Assembly (NCBI GenBank): GCA_021647145.1
Contig: JAKIVF010000081.1
Span: forward strand, 1-16,108
Source of the DNA: Methylococcaceae bacterium
Lineage (GTDB): Bacteria; Pseudomonadota; Gammaproteobacteria; Methylococcales; Methylomonadaceae
Length of the DNA: 16,108 nucleotides
Direction of reading: 5' to 3'
Position 1 is the first letter of the stretch, and each line of letters starts with the position of its first letter. A program made the position numbers and the translations under genes. Below are positions 1 through 6,423 of this stretch, piece after piece. The notes below the pieces were generated by a model. It was not told the origin of the DNA. It was given only the letters and a program-made list of their open reading frames with translations, and searched no databases.

Positions 1-45
1 ATAAACATTATTATTAATAAATAATAAGCGAATGAGAACAAAACA

Positions 46-642
46 CTAAAATAACCGGTTTTTTTCAAAAAAGATTTCTGCTGCAGTTAGAAAATTTTTC
101 CAATCTGGAGAGAAAGTTTTATATTGTGAAATTTCTTGCTCAAAGCTTTCTATAACATAATCAAGGGCAGGTGAAAACGAGTGGAGTATCTCTTTGTTTG
201 AAATGTTTTTTGATATATTTTGTAGATTTTCTAAATAGAGCCTAGGAGCAGCAAAGCCTACTGCTTTTGAATGAAATTCAAGCTGACTGCTCAATTTTTG
301 AATAGCATTAAACTCTCTCTTTTGATCAGGTTCAAGTTTTTTGTAGTGGTTGGATAAAAGAGTTGCAATTTTTCGTCCATCGCCATATTCAGCAAATACT
401 GACGTAGCAGTTATCCAGTCATTGAGCTCTAAAAGAGGCTGTATGTTGACAACTGGAGTTATATTGTTTTGATCTCTTGCTTCAAATATCCCATAATAAA
501 CACCCTGCACATCTGCTTTTTTTGTATTTTCAAAATAGGTAAGAATAGTAGATATGAACAGAGGAATAGATCGAAAACCATGGGTAATATCAATGTGTAT
601 CTCTTTATTGGCAACATCAATTTTTGTAAACTCTTCAAATAT
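46..642 (-). pseudogene. 5'-truncated DxTHG (TM1812/Csx1-like CARF) CRISPR-associated protein
   Basis: The minus-strand frame entering at about 642 reads IFEEFTKIDVANKEIHIDITHGFRS and onward. The DITHGFRS motif (591-568) and the following segment, QGVYYGIFEARD then PVVNIQPLLELNDW, are characteristic of the Cas_DxTHG/TM1812 family. These are CARF-domain proteins of type III CRISPR systems, which sense cyclic oligoadenylate and usually carry a C-terminal HEPN RNase. A GTG at 508-510 could be taken as a start, but the homology clearly extends upstream of it to about 640, so that is not the true start. The N-terminus is lost where the frame runs directly into a transposase. A TAG at 46-48 follows EKNRLF, short of where I would expect a HEPN domain, and the frame stays open to the window edge beyond it. 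Glycines here are GGN and no TGA occurs, unlike the neighbouring island. The family call is firm; origin and completeness are uncertain. Confidence 0.72.
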
Positions 643-1317
643 TTTCCAAAATCTTTCTATCTTTCAATTAGTTTGTGGTCTTCTAACTCTTGTATAACTA
701 TGTTTGATATTCAACTCAGCTAACGCTATTTCAAAGCTATGCTTTGGTCTAGATAGCTTATGATGAGTTGTCAATTCTAATCATTTATCAGACATTAATT
801 TTTTAATAGTAATTCAGTGTTTTTTAAACCAAGCATAAGCTCTTTTTAGGAATCAAGCAAGGGTTTTAGCTTTTTTGTCTGATAATACTTCTCAATATTG
901 TAATCTTGTAGCATCATCTATTATTCAAGCCATATACTTCTTCTTTTTTGGGTTTTCTCATTTAATATTTTTCCTTTTATGTAGATCTATATGAACTAAT
1001 TCTCATGCCATTTCTTTTTCATATCTTATTATTTCTGACTCTCTTTTTAGTTTTTTAATCAGCTTTTTCTCTTTTTTGAGATATAGTTTAAATTTCCATC
1101 ATAATTCACTGTATACTGTGCTTAAATGAACTGTAAAATCACCTATTCTAGCTCTTTTTATTATTTTTCTGATAGTATTGTAATGAACTCTATAATATTC
1201 AGCTAATTCAGCATAAAATTCTTCCTTATTGTTTCATTTTGTTTTTCCCATTTTTTCTTTATACTTTACCCATATCTCTTTACGAAATAATGGAGTTATC
1301 TTTGTTAGTTTGTGCAT
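643..1317 (-). CDS. IS481-type DDE transposase, 3'-truncated, readable only with TGA=Gly
   Basis: Under the standard code this strand is riddled with stops. With TGA read as Gly, one frame runs 225 codons from ATG 1317. An N-terminal HTH region begins MHKLTKITPLFRKEIW and includes AEYYRVHYNTIRKIIKR. It is followed by an rve/DDE core: HIDLHKRKNIKG (Asp at 987-985, residue 111), KKLMSDKG (Asp at 789-787, residue 177) and RRPQTNGKIERFW (Glu at 657-655, residue 221). Ten TGAs lie at 1236, 1101, 1005, 960, 927, 894, 855, 816, 783 and 666 (first base, minus strand). Several fall at family glycines, such as SDKG, HGI and TNGKIERF. GGA and GGT also occur for Gly, and Trp is always TGG. The C-terminus after ERFWK is replaced by the DxTHG gene. 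In a standard-code host the protein could not be made. Confidence 0.85.
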
Positions 1318-1406
1318 TGGAAAGAGGTTATGAATTAAATCGTACTTTTTTGTTACGAGTGATTTTATTCATAATTTCTTTCTACACAACCTGATTAAGT
1401 TTTACA
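643..1406 (-). mobile_element. Partial IS481-family insertion sequence from a TGA=Gly organism
   Basis: A probable left terminus lies at 1406: read on the minus strand, the sequence begins TGTAAAACTTAATCAGGTTG, which looks like an IS481-type end (TGT start, internal CTTAATCAGG). It stands about 90 bp upstream of the transposase start at 1317. The opposite terminus is missing, because the element is cut off in the transposase at about 643 by the join to the DxTHG gene. No target-site duplication can therefore be checked. The element is visibly more AT-rich than the host genes. The end assignment rests on pattern only. Confidence 0.65.
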
Positions 1407-1442
1407 CCTTATATATTATATAAGATATTTTAATAAAATACA

Positions 1443-1474
1443 ATAAAAAATATATTAATTAATATATTTTTTAT
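1443..1474. repeat. 32-bp perfect A/T-only palindrome, likely terminator of the code-25 rluC
   Basis: A perfect inverted repeat, centred between 1458 and 1459 on TTAATTAA, consists only of A and T. It overlaps the TAA stop (1473-1471) that ends the code-25 part of rluC. In the minus-strand RNA it would form a hairpin whose 3' arm is U-rich, so a terminator for that gene is the simplest reading. It lies between rluC and the IS end at 1406. Confidence 0.5.
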
Positions 1475-1653
1475 AAATTTAAGCCTAATTTATCAGTCAT
1501 TCTTTTCATATCATCTTTTAATTCTGCTTTAAAATGAAAATCTTTTCAATATAATTTTAAATCTAATTTCCAAGCATGTAGCATTTGTCTATGAATTTGA
1601 TACCTTGTAGCATTTTCTTTATTTTCTCTAATATTTCAATAAGTTTTATCTCA
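1471..1653 (-). CDS. rluC: C-terminal part of RluC-family pseudouridine synthase, readable only with TGA=Gly
   Basis: This continues the rluC frame past the TGA at 1653-1651. With TGA as Gly it reads GDKTYGNIRENKENATRYQ and then IHRQMLHAWKLDLKLYGKDF, ending in a TAA at 1473-1471. It supplies exactly what RluC/RluD-family proteins have after HLASIGYPIL: the GDxxYG motif, the RQ-LHAW segment and the closing F-A-L-DDM helix. Three TGAs (1653, 1638, 1548) all sit at glycines, and the first two are the conserved GD and YG glycines. LHAW uses TGG for Trp. The combined frame is 319 codons plus stop, the same length as E. coli RluC. A standard-code cell would stop at 1651 and lose this segment. Confidence 0.85.
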
Positions 1654-2430
1654 TAAAATAGGATAACCTATACTGGCTAAATGAACCCTTATTTGATGAG
1701 TTCTCCCCGTTTTTGGCGAGGCTTCAACTAAAGTAAAGCCTTTGTATTTTTTTAATCGCTTAAAACTAGTCTCTGCATATTTTCCCGCTTGATTAACCTT
1801 AACCATCCTTTCTCCACCTTTCCCTGAACTCTTCAGTAATGGGACAACAACTTGCTGTTTTTTTCTACCCCACTCACCGACCAATAAGGCAAGATAAGTT
1901 TTTTTCACTCCATCCCCACGAAAAAAATCATGTAATTTTTTTAAAGCCGATCTTTTTTTTGCAACCAATAAGCATCCAGATGTATCTTTATCTAGTCGAT
2001 GTGCCAATTCTAGAAATTTTGCCTCTGGTCTCAAGGCTCTAAAAGCTTCAATAACCCCTGAATTAATTCCGCTTCCACCATGCACTGCAAACCCAGAAGG
2101 TTTATTTAAAACGACCAAGACCTCATCTTCAAAAATAATTTCATGTTCTAAGCTATATTTTAAGGTTGGCTGAAGATCTACTTCATTTTCACGAACAGCA
2201 ACTCGGACAGGTGGGACACGAACGATATCTCCTATCTCTAGTTTATACCTATTATTGACCCTTCCTTTATTTACCCTTACTTCACCTTTACGAATAATCC
2301 TATAAATTTTACTCTTCGGAACACCTTTCAACCGAGTAATTAAAAAATTATCTATCCGTTGTCCATTATTTTCTTCTGTAATATCAACCCACTGAACCTT
2401 GGGTTTGTTGCTACCCTCAATTTTATCCAT
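1651..2430 (-). CDS. rluC: 23S rRNA pseudouridine synthase RluC, host N-terminal part (chimeric gene)
   Basis: RluC converts uridines 955, 2504 and 2580 of 23S rRNA to pseudouridine (known for E. coli). Visible here are an S4 RNA-binding domain at about residues 23-75 (QRIDNFLITRLKG through EIGDIVRVPP), then the RluA-family catalytic domain with HRLDKDTSG (catalytic Asp147) and GRTHQIRVHLASIGYPIL at 242-259. Divergent placement from rne is the usual gammaproteobacterial arrangement and ties this part to the host. The frame stops at TGA 1653-1651 in the standard code, giving 259 aa that lack the conserved GDxxYG and LHA segments. The remainder is present in frame but in a different genetic code, so the intact host 3' end is missing from this sequence. 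The ATG at 2430 has no strong Shine-Dalgarno sequence. Confidence 0.9.
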   Translation of the reverse strand: MDKIEGSNKPKVQWVDITEENNGQRIDNFLITRLKGVPKSKIYRIIRKGEVRVNKGRVNNRYKLEIGDIVRVPPVRVAVRENEVDLQPTLKYSLEHEIIFEDEVLVVLNKPSGFAVHGGSGINSGVIEAFRALRPEAKFLELAHRLDKDTSGCLLVAKKRSALKKLHDFFRGDGVKKTYLALLVGEWGRKKQQVVVPLLKSSGKGGERMVKVNQAGKYAETSFKRLKKYKGFTLVEASPKTGRTHQIRVHLASIGYPIL

Positions 2431-2473
2431 AAAGATAATAATAACAGTAAATTCAATTTATTAGCGGATTAAA

Positions 2474-2502
2474 TTGATACTTTCTATAATTATTGTTATA
2501 TT
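2474..2502 (+). promoter_or_regulatory. Candidate sigma-70 promoter for rne
   Basis: TTGATA (2474-2479) and TATATT (2497-2502) are separated by 17 bp. Transcription from here would begin near 2509 and give rne a leader of about 500 nt, comparable in style to the long autoregulatory rne leader of enteric bacteria. The surrounding DNA is A/T-rich, so chance matches are likely. Confidence 0.45.
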
Positions 2503-2591
2503 GACAAAGTTTATCTATTGAAAATAGTTAAAGACGATAGCAAAACAATAGATTTTAGTTTCACAACAAACTACACAGAATTTTGGGTTTT

Positions 2592-2699
2592 ATCGTTCAA
2601 CCCGTGATGAACGATGTTGTTCCTACAGAACAAAAATACTTATAGCACCGGTATACTCGATAATGAGTAGATAAAACCTTTTTGCTATAGCAACAGAAC
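2592..2699 (+). promoter_or_regulatory. Three consecutive hairpins in the rne 5' leader
   Basis: The 578-bp gap between rluC and rne (2431-3008) holds no convincing gene. It does hold three back-to-back stem-loops. Hairpin A has the 8-bp stem ATCGTTCA/TGAACGAT (2592-2599/2608-2615) with an 8-nt loop ACCCGTGA. Hairpin B has the stem TTGTTC/GAACAA (2617-2622/2628-2633). Hairpin C has the stem TATAGCA/TGCTATA (2641-2647/2693-2699) enclosing a smaller stem TACTC/GAGTA (2654-2658/2665-2669). In E. coli, the rne leader also has three hairpins (hp1-hp3), through which RNase E controls its own mRNA. Equivalence here is inferred from position and architecture only. Confidence 0.5.
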
Positions 2700-2946
2700 T
2701 TATTCGCCAGTTATTTCCTAGATTTGATTATTCAAATATTATGAAATTTTTTATTTTGTAACTTTTTTTGTAACATGGAAAGACTAGTAAGCCGACAAGA
2801 AATTGAAACTTATTTCCTTGTGAGTGTTAAATAATACTCACCAATTTAGAACCAGCTCATGACTGAAACGAGTCGCTAATAATTAAAATGCGGAACAATC
2901 GTTCGTTATTCAGAGATAAAAAAACGGGGTCTAAATCATAAGTCTG

Positions 2947-2979
2947 TTCAGGAATAAAACATTCCTTAGCTATTCTGAA
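2947..2979 (+). promoter_or_regulatory. Mutually exclusive stem-loops just upstream of the rne ribosome binding site
   Basis: Two overlapping hairpins compete: a short one, GGAAT/ATTCC (2951-2955/2961-2965, 5-nt loop), and a longer one pairing TTCAG and AAT (2947-2951, 2953-2955) with ATT and CTGAA (2972-2974, 2975-2979). The rne start at 3009 follows, with a weak AGGA at about 2998-3001. A role in translation control is possible, but such small stems arise often by chance. Confidence 0.25.
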
Positions 2980-3008
2980 ATGGAGCAAGAAACAACAAGG
3001 ATAATATA

Positions 3009-5216
3009 ATGAAAAGAATGCTTATCAATGCCTTGCAAGCTGAAGAGCTGCGAGTTGCTTTGGTAGATGGTCAAAAGCTTTACGACTTTGACATAGAACT
3101 CCCTTCTAACGAACAAAAAAAATCAAATATTTATAAAGGCATTATTACTCGTGTCGAGCCAAGCCTGGAAGCTGCATTTATTAATTACGGTGCAGAAAAA
3201 CATGGTTTTCTTCCCTTTAAAGAAATTTCTGCTGAATACCGGAACAAAAGGCCTTCAGCTCAAAAATCAGAAGGTCGGCCAGGCATAAAAGATCTGGTTA
3301 AAGAAGGCCAAGAGGTTATTGTTCAAATTGAAAAAGAAGAACGTGGAAATAAAGGTGCAGCATTAACCACATACATTAGTCTTGCAGGGACTTATCTGGT
3401 ACTCATGCCAAACAACCCTAAGGCAGGCGGAATTTCTAGACGTATTGAAGGAGAGACTAGAAATGAGCTACGTGAAGCCATGGCAGGAATGGAAATCCCT
3501 GAGAAAATGGGGCTTATTATCCGCACAGCTGGTTGTGGAAAAAGTACAGAAGAACTACAATGGGATTTAAACTATCTCATCCAATTATGGGAGGCTGTTG
3601 ACCGCTCTAGTACGGAACAACAAGCACCTTTTCTGATTTTTCAAGAAAGTAACGTTATCATTAGAGCGTTACGTGATCATTTAAGAAATGATATTGATGA
3701 AATTCTGATCGATAATGAATCTTCATTTAACCTAGTACAAGAGTTTCTAAAACTGGTCATGCCTCACTTCTTAAAAAAGGCAAAACTATACCAGGATAGC
3801 GTCCCCTTATTTAGCCGATATCAGATTGAATCTCAAATAGAGTCAGCATACCAGCGCGAAGTTTCCTTACCTTCAGGAGGTTCTGTTGTCATTGATTACA
3901 CCGAAGCATTAACCTCAATTGACATAAACTCTGCTCGCGCTACCAAAGGAAGCGACATTGAGGAAACTGCTTTAAATACTAATCTTGAAGCAGCTGATGA
4001 AATTGCTCGTCAACTACGCTTACGTGATTTAGGTGGGTTATTTGTTATCGATTTTATTGATATGCTAGCCTCAAGAAACCAAAAGTCAGTTGAAAACCAA
4101 CTCCGTGATGCACTTAAAATTGATCGCGCAAGAATTCAGACTAGCCGTATTTCGCGTTTTGGATTGCTTGAGATGTCCAGACAACGATTACGCCCGTCTT
4201 TAGGTGATGCATCTCAACTCACTTGTCCTCGCTGTAAGGGCCAAGGTTCTATCCGTAACATCGAATCTATTGCTCTATCCGTTCTTCGCATATTGGAAGA
4301 AGAGACGATGAAAAAGGGAACAGAGAAAGTTGTGGCCCATTTACCTATTGAATGCGCAACTTTTCTGTTAAACGAAAAAAGATCCGACATACAAGCTTTG
4401 GAAGCTCGGCATAAGGTAGATGTTATCGTTTTACCAAGCAAACATCTTGAGACCCCCGCTTATGATATTGAGCGCGTTAAATCTATTGAAGGGGAAGAAG
4501 AAAAACCCAGTCATTTACAAATTAAAGCTGAGAACATTAGCGTCCCAGAATTTGCACAAAAATCAACTCATATCGCAGAAAAACCAGCTATTAAAGAATT
4601 TCTTCATGATGCACCTGCTCCTATTATTCAGAATAAAAAAACATCAAGCAATTTGATTCAAAGATTTTGGCAGAAACTAGTTGGAAAACAAGATAAACCG
4701 AACAATAAAAAAGAAAAACCAAAAAATAATCGTAACCTTAAAAATAAAAACAATAAAAGCAAAGATAACGAAAGTGTAGCGCGTACTAGTAAGCCAGCCC
4801 GTAGACCTCAAAAAAACACACCTAATCGCCAATCACAAAAAACACCACTGACTGAAAATAACAATTCTGAAAATTCAGCTTCTAACAAGACATCATCTAA
4901 ACAAAAGGGCTCTTCAGGAACGCAAACAAAAAACACGAGGAATAATACAAATCGCAGGCGCACAAGAAACCCAAATTATAAAAGGCCACCGAAAAAGAAC
5001 GAGACTGACCAAAGTGTTCTTCCTGAACCCAGCAATAACCCAACAAAAATAACATCTAGACCACAGGAACCACAAAATAAACCAGATAAACCACGTTCTT
5101 ATGACAATAAATTTGCAGAGCAAGCCCAACAAAAAAATACAAGTTCTGAAAAAAGAATCGACTCAATACCTAAGAAAAACAAAAAAACTGAATCACCTTC
5201 TGACCCTGAAAAATAA
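3009..5216 (+). CDS. rne: Ribonuclease E
   Basis: This is the essential endoribonuclease that starts mRNA decay and processes rRNA and tRNA precursors at the inner membrane. The catalytic half (about 1-510) aligns closely with E. coli RNase E. It has the N-terminal MKRMLINA-QAEELRVALVDGQ, an S1 domain at about 37-125 (IYKGIITRVEPSLEAAF), and the DNase I-like fold with metal-binding Asp305 (SIDINSAR) and Asp348 (FVIDFIDM). The zinc-link CPRC is at 406-409. The C-terminal part (about 510-735) is low-complexity, rich in K, N, Q, S and P, and presumably disordered. It contains NLIQRFWQKLVGK (548-560), which looks like a membrane-binding amphipathic helix. At 735 aa it is well short of the 1061-aa E. 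coli protein, so the degradosome scaffold is reduced. The gene is transcribed alone from a long leader. Confidence 0.97.
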   Translation: MKRMLINALQAEELRVALVDGQKLYDFDIELPSNEQKKSNIYKGIITRVEPSLEAAFINYGAEKHGFLPFKEISAEYRNKRPSAQKSEGRPGIKDLVKEGQEVIVQIEKEERGNKGAALTTYISLAGTYLVLMPNNPKAGGISRRIEGETRNELREAMAGMEIPEKMGLIIRTAGCGKSTEELQWDLNYLIQLWEAVDRSSTEQQAPFLIFQESNVIIRALRDHLRNDIDEILIDNESSFNLVQEFLKLVMPHFLKKAKLYQDSVPLFSRYQIESQIESAYQREVSLPSGGSVVIDYTEALTSIDINSARATKGSDIEETALNTNLEAADEIARQLRLRDLGGLFVIDFIDMLASRNQKSVENQLRDALKIDRARIQTSRISRFGLLEMSRQRLRPSLGDASQLTCPRCKGQGSIRNIESIALSVLRILEEETMKKGTEKVVAHLPIECATFLLNEKRSDIQALEARHKVDVIVLPSKHLETPAYDIERVKSIEGEEEKPSHLQIKAENISVPEFAQKSTHIAEKPAIKEFLHDAPAPIIQNKKTSSNLIQRFWQKLVGKQDKPNNKKEKPKNNRNLKNKNNKSKDNESVARTSKPARRPQKNTPNRQSQKTPLTENNNSENSASNKTSSKQKGSSGTQTKNTRNNTNRRRTRNPNYKRPPKKNETDQSVLPEPSNNPTKITSRPQEPQNKPDKPRSYDNKFAEQAQQKNTSSEKRIDSIPKKNKKTESPSDPEK

Positions 5217-5227
5217 CTAGAACAATT

Positions 5228-5268
5228 ATATTCTTCAGCTATTAGCCATACTCGTGGCTGAAGAATAT
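5228..5268 (+). terminator. Strong stem-loop downstream of rne, without a U-tract
   Basis: A 12-bp perfect stem, ATATTCTTCAGC/GCTGAAGAATAT (5228-5239/5257-5268), has a 17-nt loop and begins 11 bp after the rne stop. The following sequence, CTTAAGACC, has no T-run, so this is not a classical intrinsic terminator. It may instead protect the rne mRNA 3' end or act together with Rho. The rest of the gap up to the aqpZ promoter (5269-5530) shows nothing I can name. Confidence 0.55.
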
Positions 5269-5531
5269 CTTAAGACCACCTTTGTTTTCCACTGATCTCT
5301 GCTTCTGTCCCATTTTCCTAGATTAAGAATTAAAATCTAACTCATTCCGTACATCTAGTATACGCATTACAAATATGATTACTATCACCGTGATTACAAT
5401 AAAAGACCAAGATAGGTTTAACTTATCAATCATAATTTTCAATCAACAGAACTAAGAATTGAAAAGCATTTAATCCAAGATATATAGTTTCTATAATAAC
5501 TCAAGATATCAGTTATAACCTTTTATTTTCA

Positions 5532-5562
5532 TTGACAATATACTGCCCCTAAGGTGTAGAAT
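5532..5562 (+). promoter_or_regulatory. Candidate sigma-70 promoter for aqpZ
   Basis: A perfect -35 TTGACA (5532-5537) is followed after 19 bp by TAGAAT (5557-5562), preceded by TG as in extended -10 elements. The spacing is 1-2 bp longer than ideal. It lies about 70 bp before the aqpZ start. Confidence 0.5.
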
Positions 5563-5569
5563 GCAAATC

Positions 5570-5592
5570 AGGTGTCTAACATAAAGACATCT
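5570..5592 (+). promoter_or_regulatory. Inverted repeat at the predicted aqpZ transcript start
   Basis: AGGTGTCT (5570-5577) and AGACATCT (5585-5592) form an almost perfect inverted repeat around a 7-nt AACATAA centre. It lies immediately downstream of the candidate -10 element. As DNA it could be an operator; as RNA it forms an 8-bp stem with one G-U pair at the 5' end of the message. Confidence 0.35.
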
Positions 5593-5631
5593 AAGCTAGA
5601 ATTTTACATTCACAATAGAGAGAGGTAAAAA

Positions 5632-6336
5632 ATGTCATTAATAAAAAAAATAAGTGCAGAATTTATTGGTACACTTTGGCTAGTACTTGGAGGATGTGGC
5701 AGTGCGGTTCTTGCAGCAACTTTTCCAGATGTTGGCATCGGGCTATTAGGTGTATCACTGGCCTTCGGACTTACTGTATTAACTATGGCTTTTGCTATTG
5801 GCCATATATCTGGCTGCCACCTCAACCCCGCCGTTTCATTTGGTCTTTGGTCTAGTGGCAGGTTTTCTACAGCTGAACTCGGTCCATATATTGCCGCACA
5901 AGTAGCTGGCGGTATTGCAGGGGCAGCAATCTTATACCTAATTGCTTCTGGACAAGCTGGTTTTGATGCAACTACAAGCGGCTTTGCATCAAATGGTTAT
6001 GGAGAGCACTCTCCAGGTGGGTATAACCTAATAGCCGCGCTAGTCACAGAAATAGCAATGACATTTATGTTTCTAATCATCATTTTAGGTGCAACAGATA
6101 AACGCGCTCCTCAGGGCTTTGCTCCTATTGCCATTGGTCTTGGTCTTACCTTAATTCATCTTATCAGCATTCCGGTAACAAACACATCAGTTAATCCAGC
6201 TCGAAGTACTGCTGTAGCAATATTTCAAGGGGATTGGGCTATATCTCAACTGTGGCTTTTTTGGATAGCACCAATTATTGGTGCTATTTTTGCTGGAATT
6301 GTCTATCGTTGGTTTGAAGCAGAGGAATCAGTCTAA
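5632..6336 (+). CDS. aqpZ: Aquaporin Z
   Basis: This is a tetrameric inner-membrane water channel of the MIP family. At 234 aa it has the usual six membrane segments and two half-helices. The two pore motifs are NPA at residues 65-67 (GCHLNPAVSFG) and 188-190 (TSVNPARSTA). The selectivity-filter residues of E. coli AqpZ (F43, H174, T183, R189) are matched by F45, H176, T185 and R191 with a constant +2 offset, so this is a water-selective channel rather than a glycerol facilitator. Long stretches are nearly identical to E. coli, such as GFASNGYGEHSPGGY and LIHLISIPVTNTSVNPARS. The start is set by an AGAGAGG ribosome binding site at 5617-5623. The gene stands alone between its own promoter and a terminator and converges on parC. 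Confidence 0.97.
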   Translation: MSLIKKISAEFIGTLWLVLGGCGSAVLAATFPDVGIGLLGVSLAFGLTVLTMAFAIGHISGCHLNPAVSFGLWSSGRFSTAELGPYIAAQVAGGIAGAAILYLIASGQAGFDATTSGFASNGYGEHSPGGYNLIAALVTEIAMTFMFLIIILGATDKRAPQGFAPIAIGLGLTLIHLISIPVTNTSVNPARSTAVAIFQGDWAISQLWLFWIAPIIGAIFAGIVYRWFEAEESV

Positions 6337-6360
6337 AATAATTTTCTTTTCTAAAAACAA

Positions 6361-6396
6361 AAAAAGCGCATGGCTTTAAAAACGATGCGCTTTTTT
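6361..6396. terminator. Bidirectional intrinsic terminator between aqpZ and parC
   Basis: The GCGCAT/ATGCGC stem (6366-6371/6385-6390) is flanked by AAAAA on the left and TTTTTT on the right, so it makes a stem followed by a U-tract when read from either strand. It lies between the two convergent genes aqpZ (ends 6336) and parC (ends 6424) and serves both. Confidence 0.9.
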
Positions 6397-6423
6397 ACAT
6401 TTTATTTTTATTCGACTTGGAAA

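Noticed and set aside
508..510. GTG at 508-510 as the start of the DxTHG protein
   Set aside because: The diagnostic DITHG motif lies upstream in the same open frame, so the gene extends to at least about 640.
469..723. 84-codon plus-strand open frame
   Set aside because: It has no recognisable protein, is antisense to the DxTHG gene and transposase, and overlaps their join.
1..1400. A CRISPR array accompanying the CRISPR-associated gene
   Set aside because: No regularly spaced repeats were seen on either strand here or elsewhere in the window.
640..1653. Explaining the minus-strand gene pieces as standard-code pseudogenes decayed by nonsense mutations
   Set aside because: The frame is kept throughout with no frameshift, no in-frame TAA or TAG occurs before the true ends, and all thirteen breaks are TGA, many at conserved glycines. 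Random decay would not do this.
640..1653. TGA read as tryptophan (code 4)
   Set aside because: Recognisable Trp positions (LHAW, ERFW, AWF) use TGG, and the TGA positions align with conserved Gly, such as GDxxYG and TNGK.
2775..2834. A 19-codon leader peptide upstream of rne (ATG at 2775)
   Set aside because: It has no Shine-Dalgarno, no regulatory codon run, and is of a length expected by chance.
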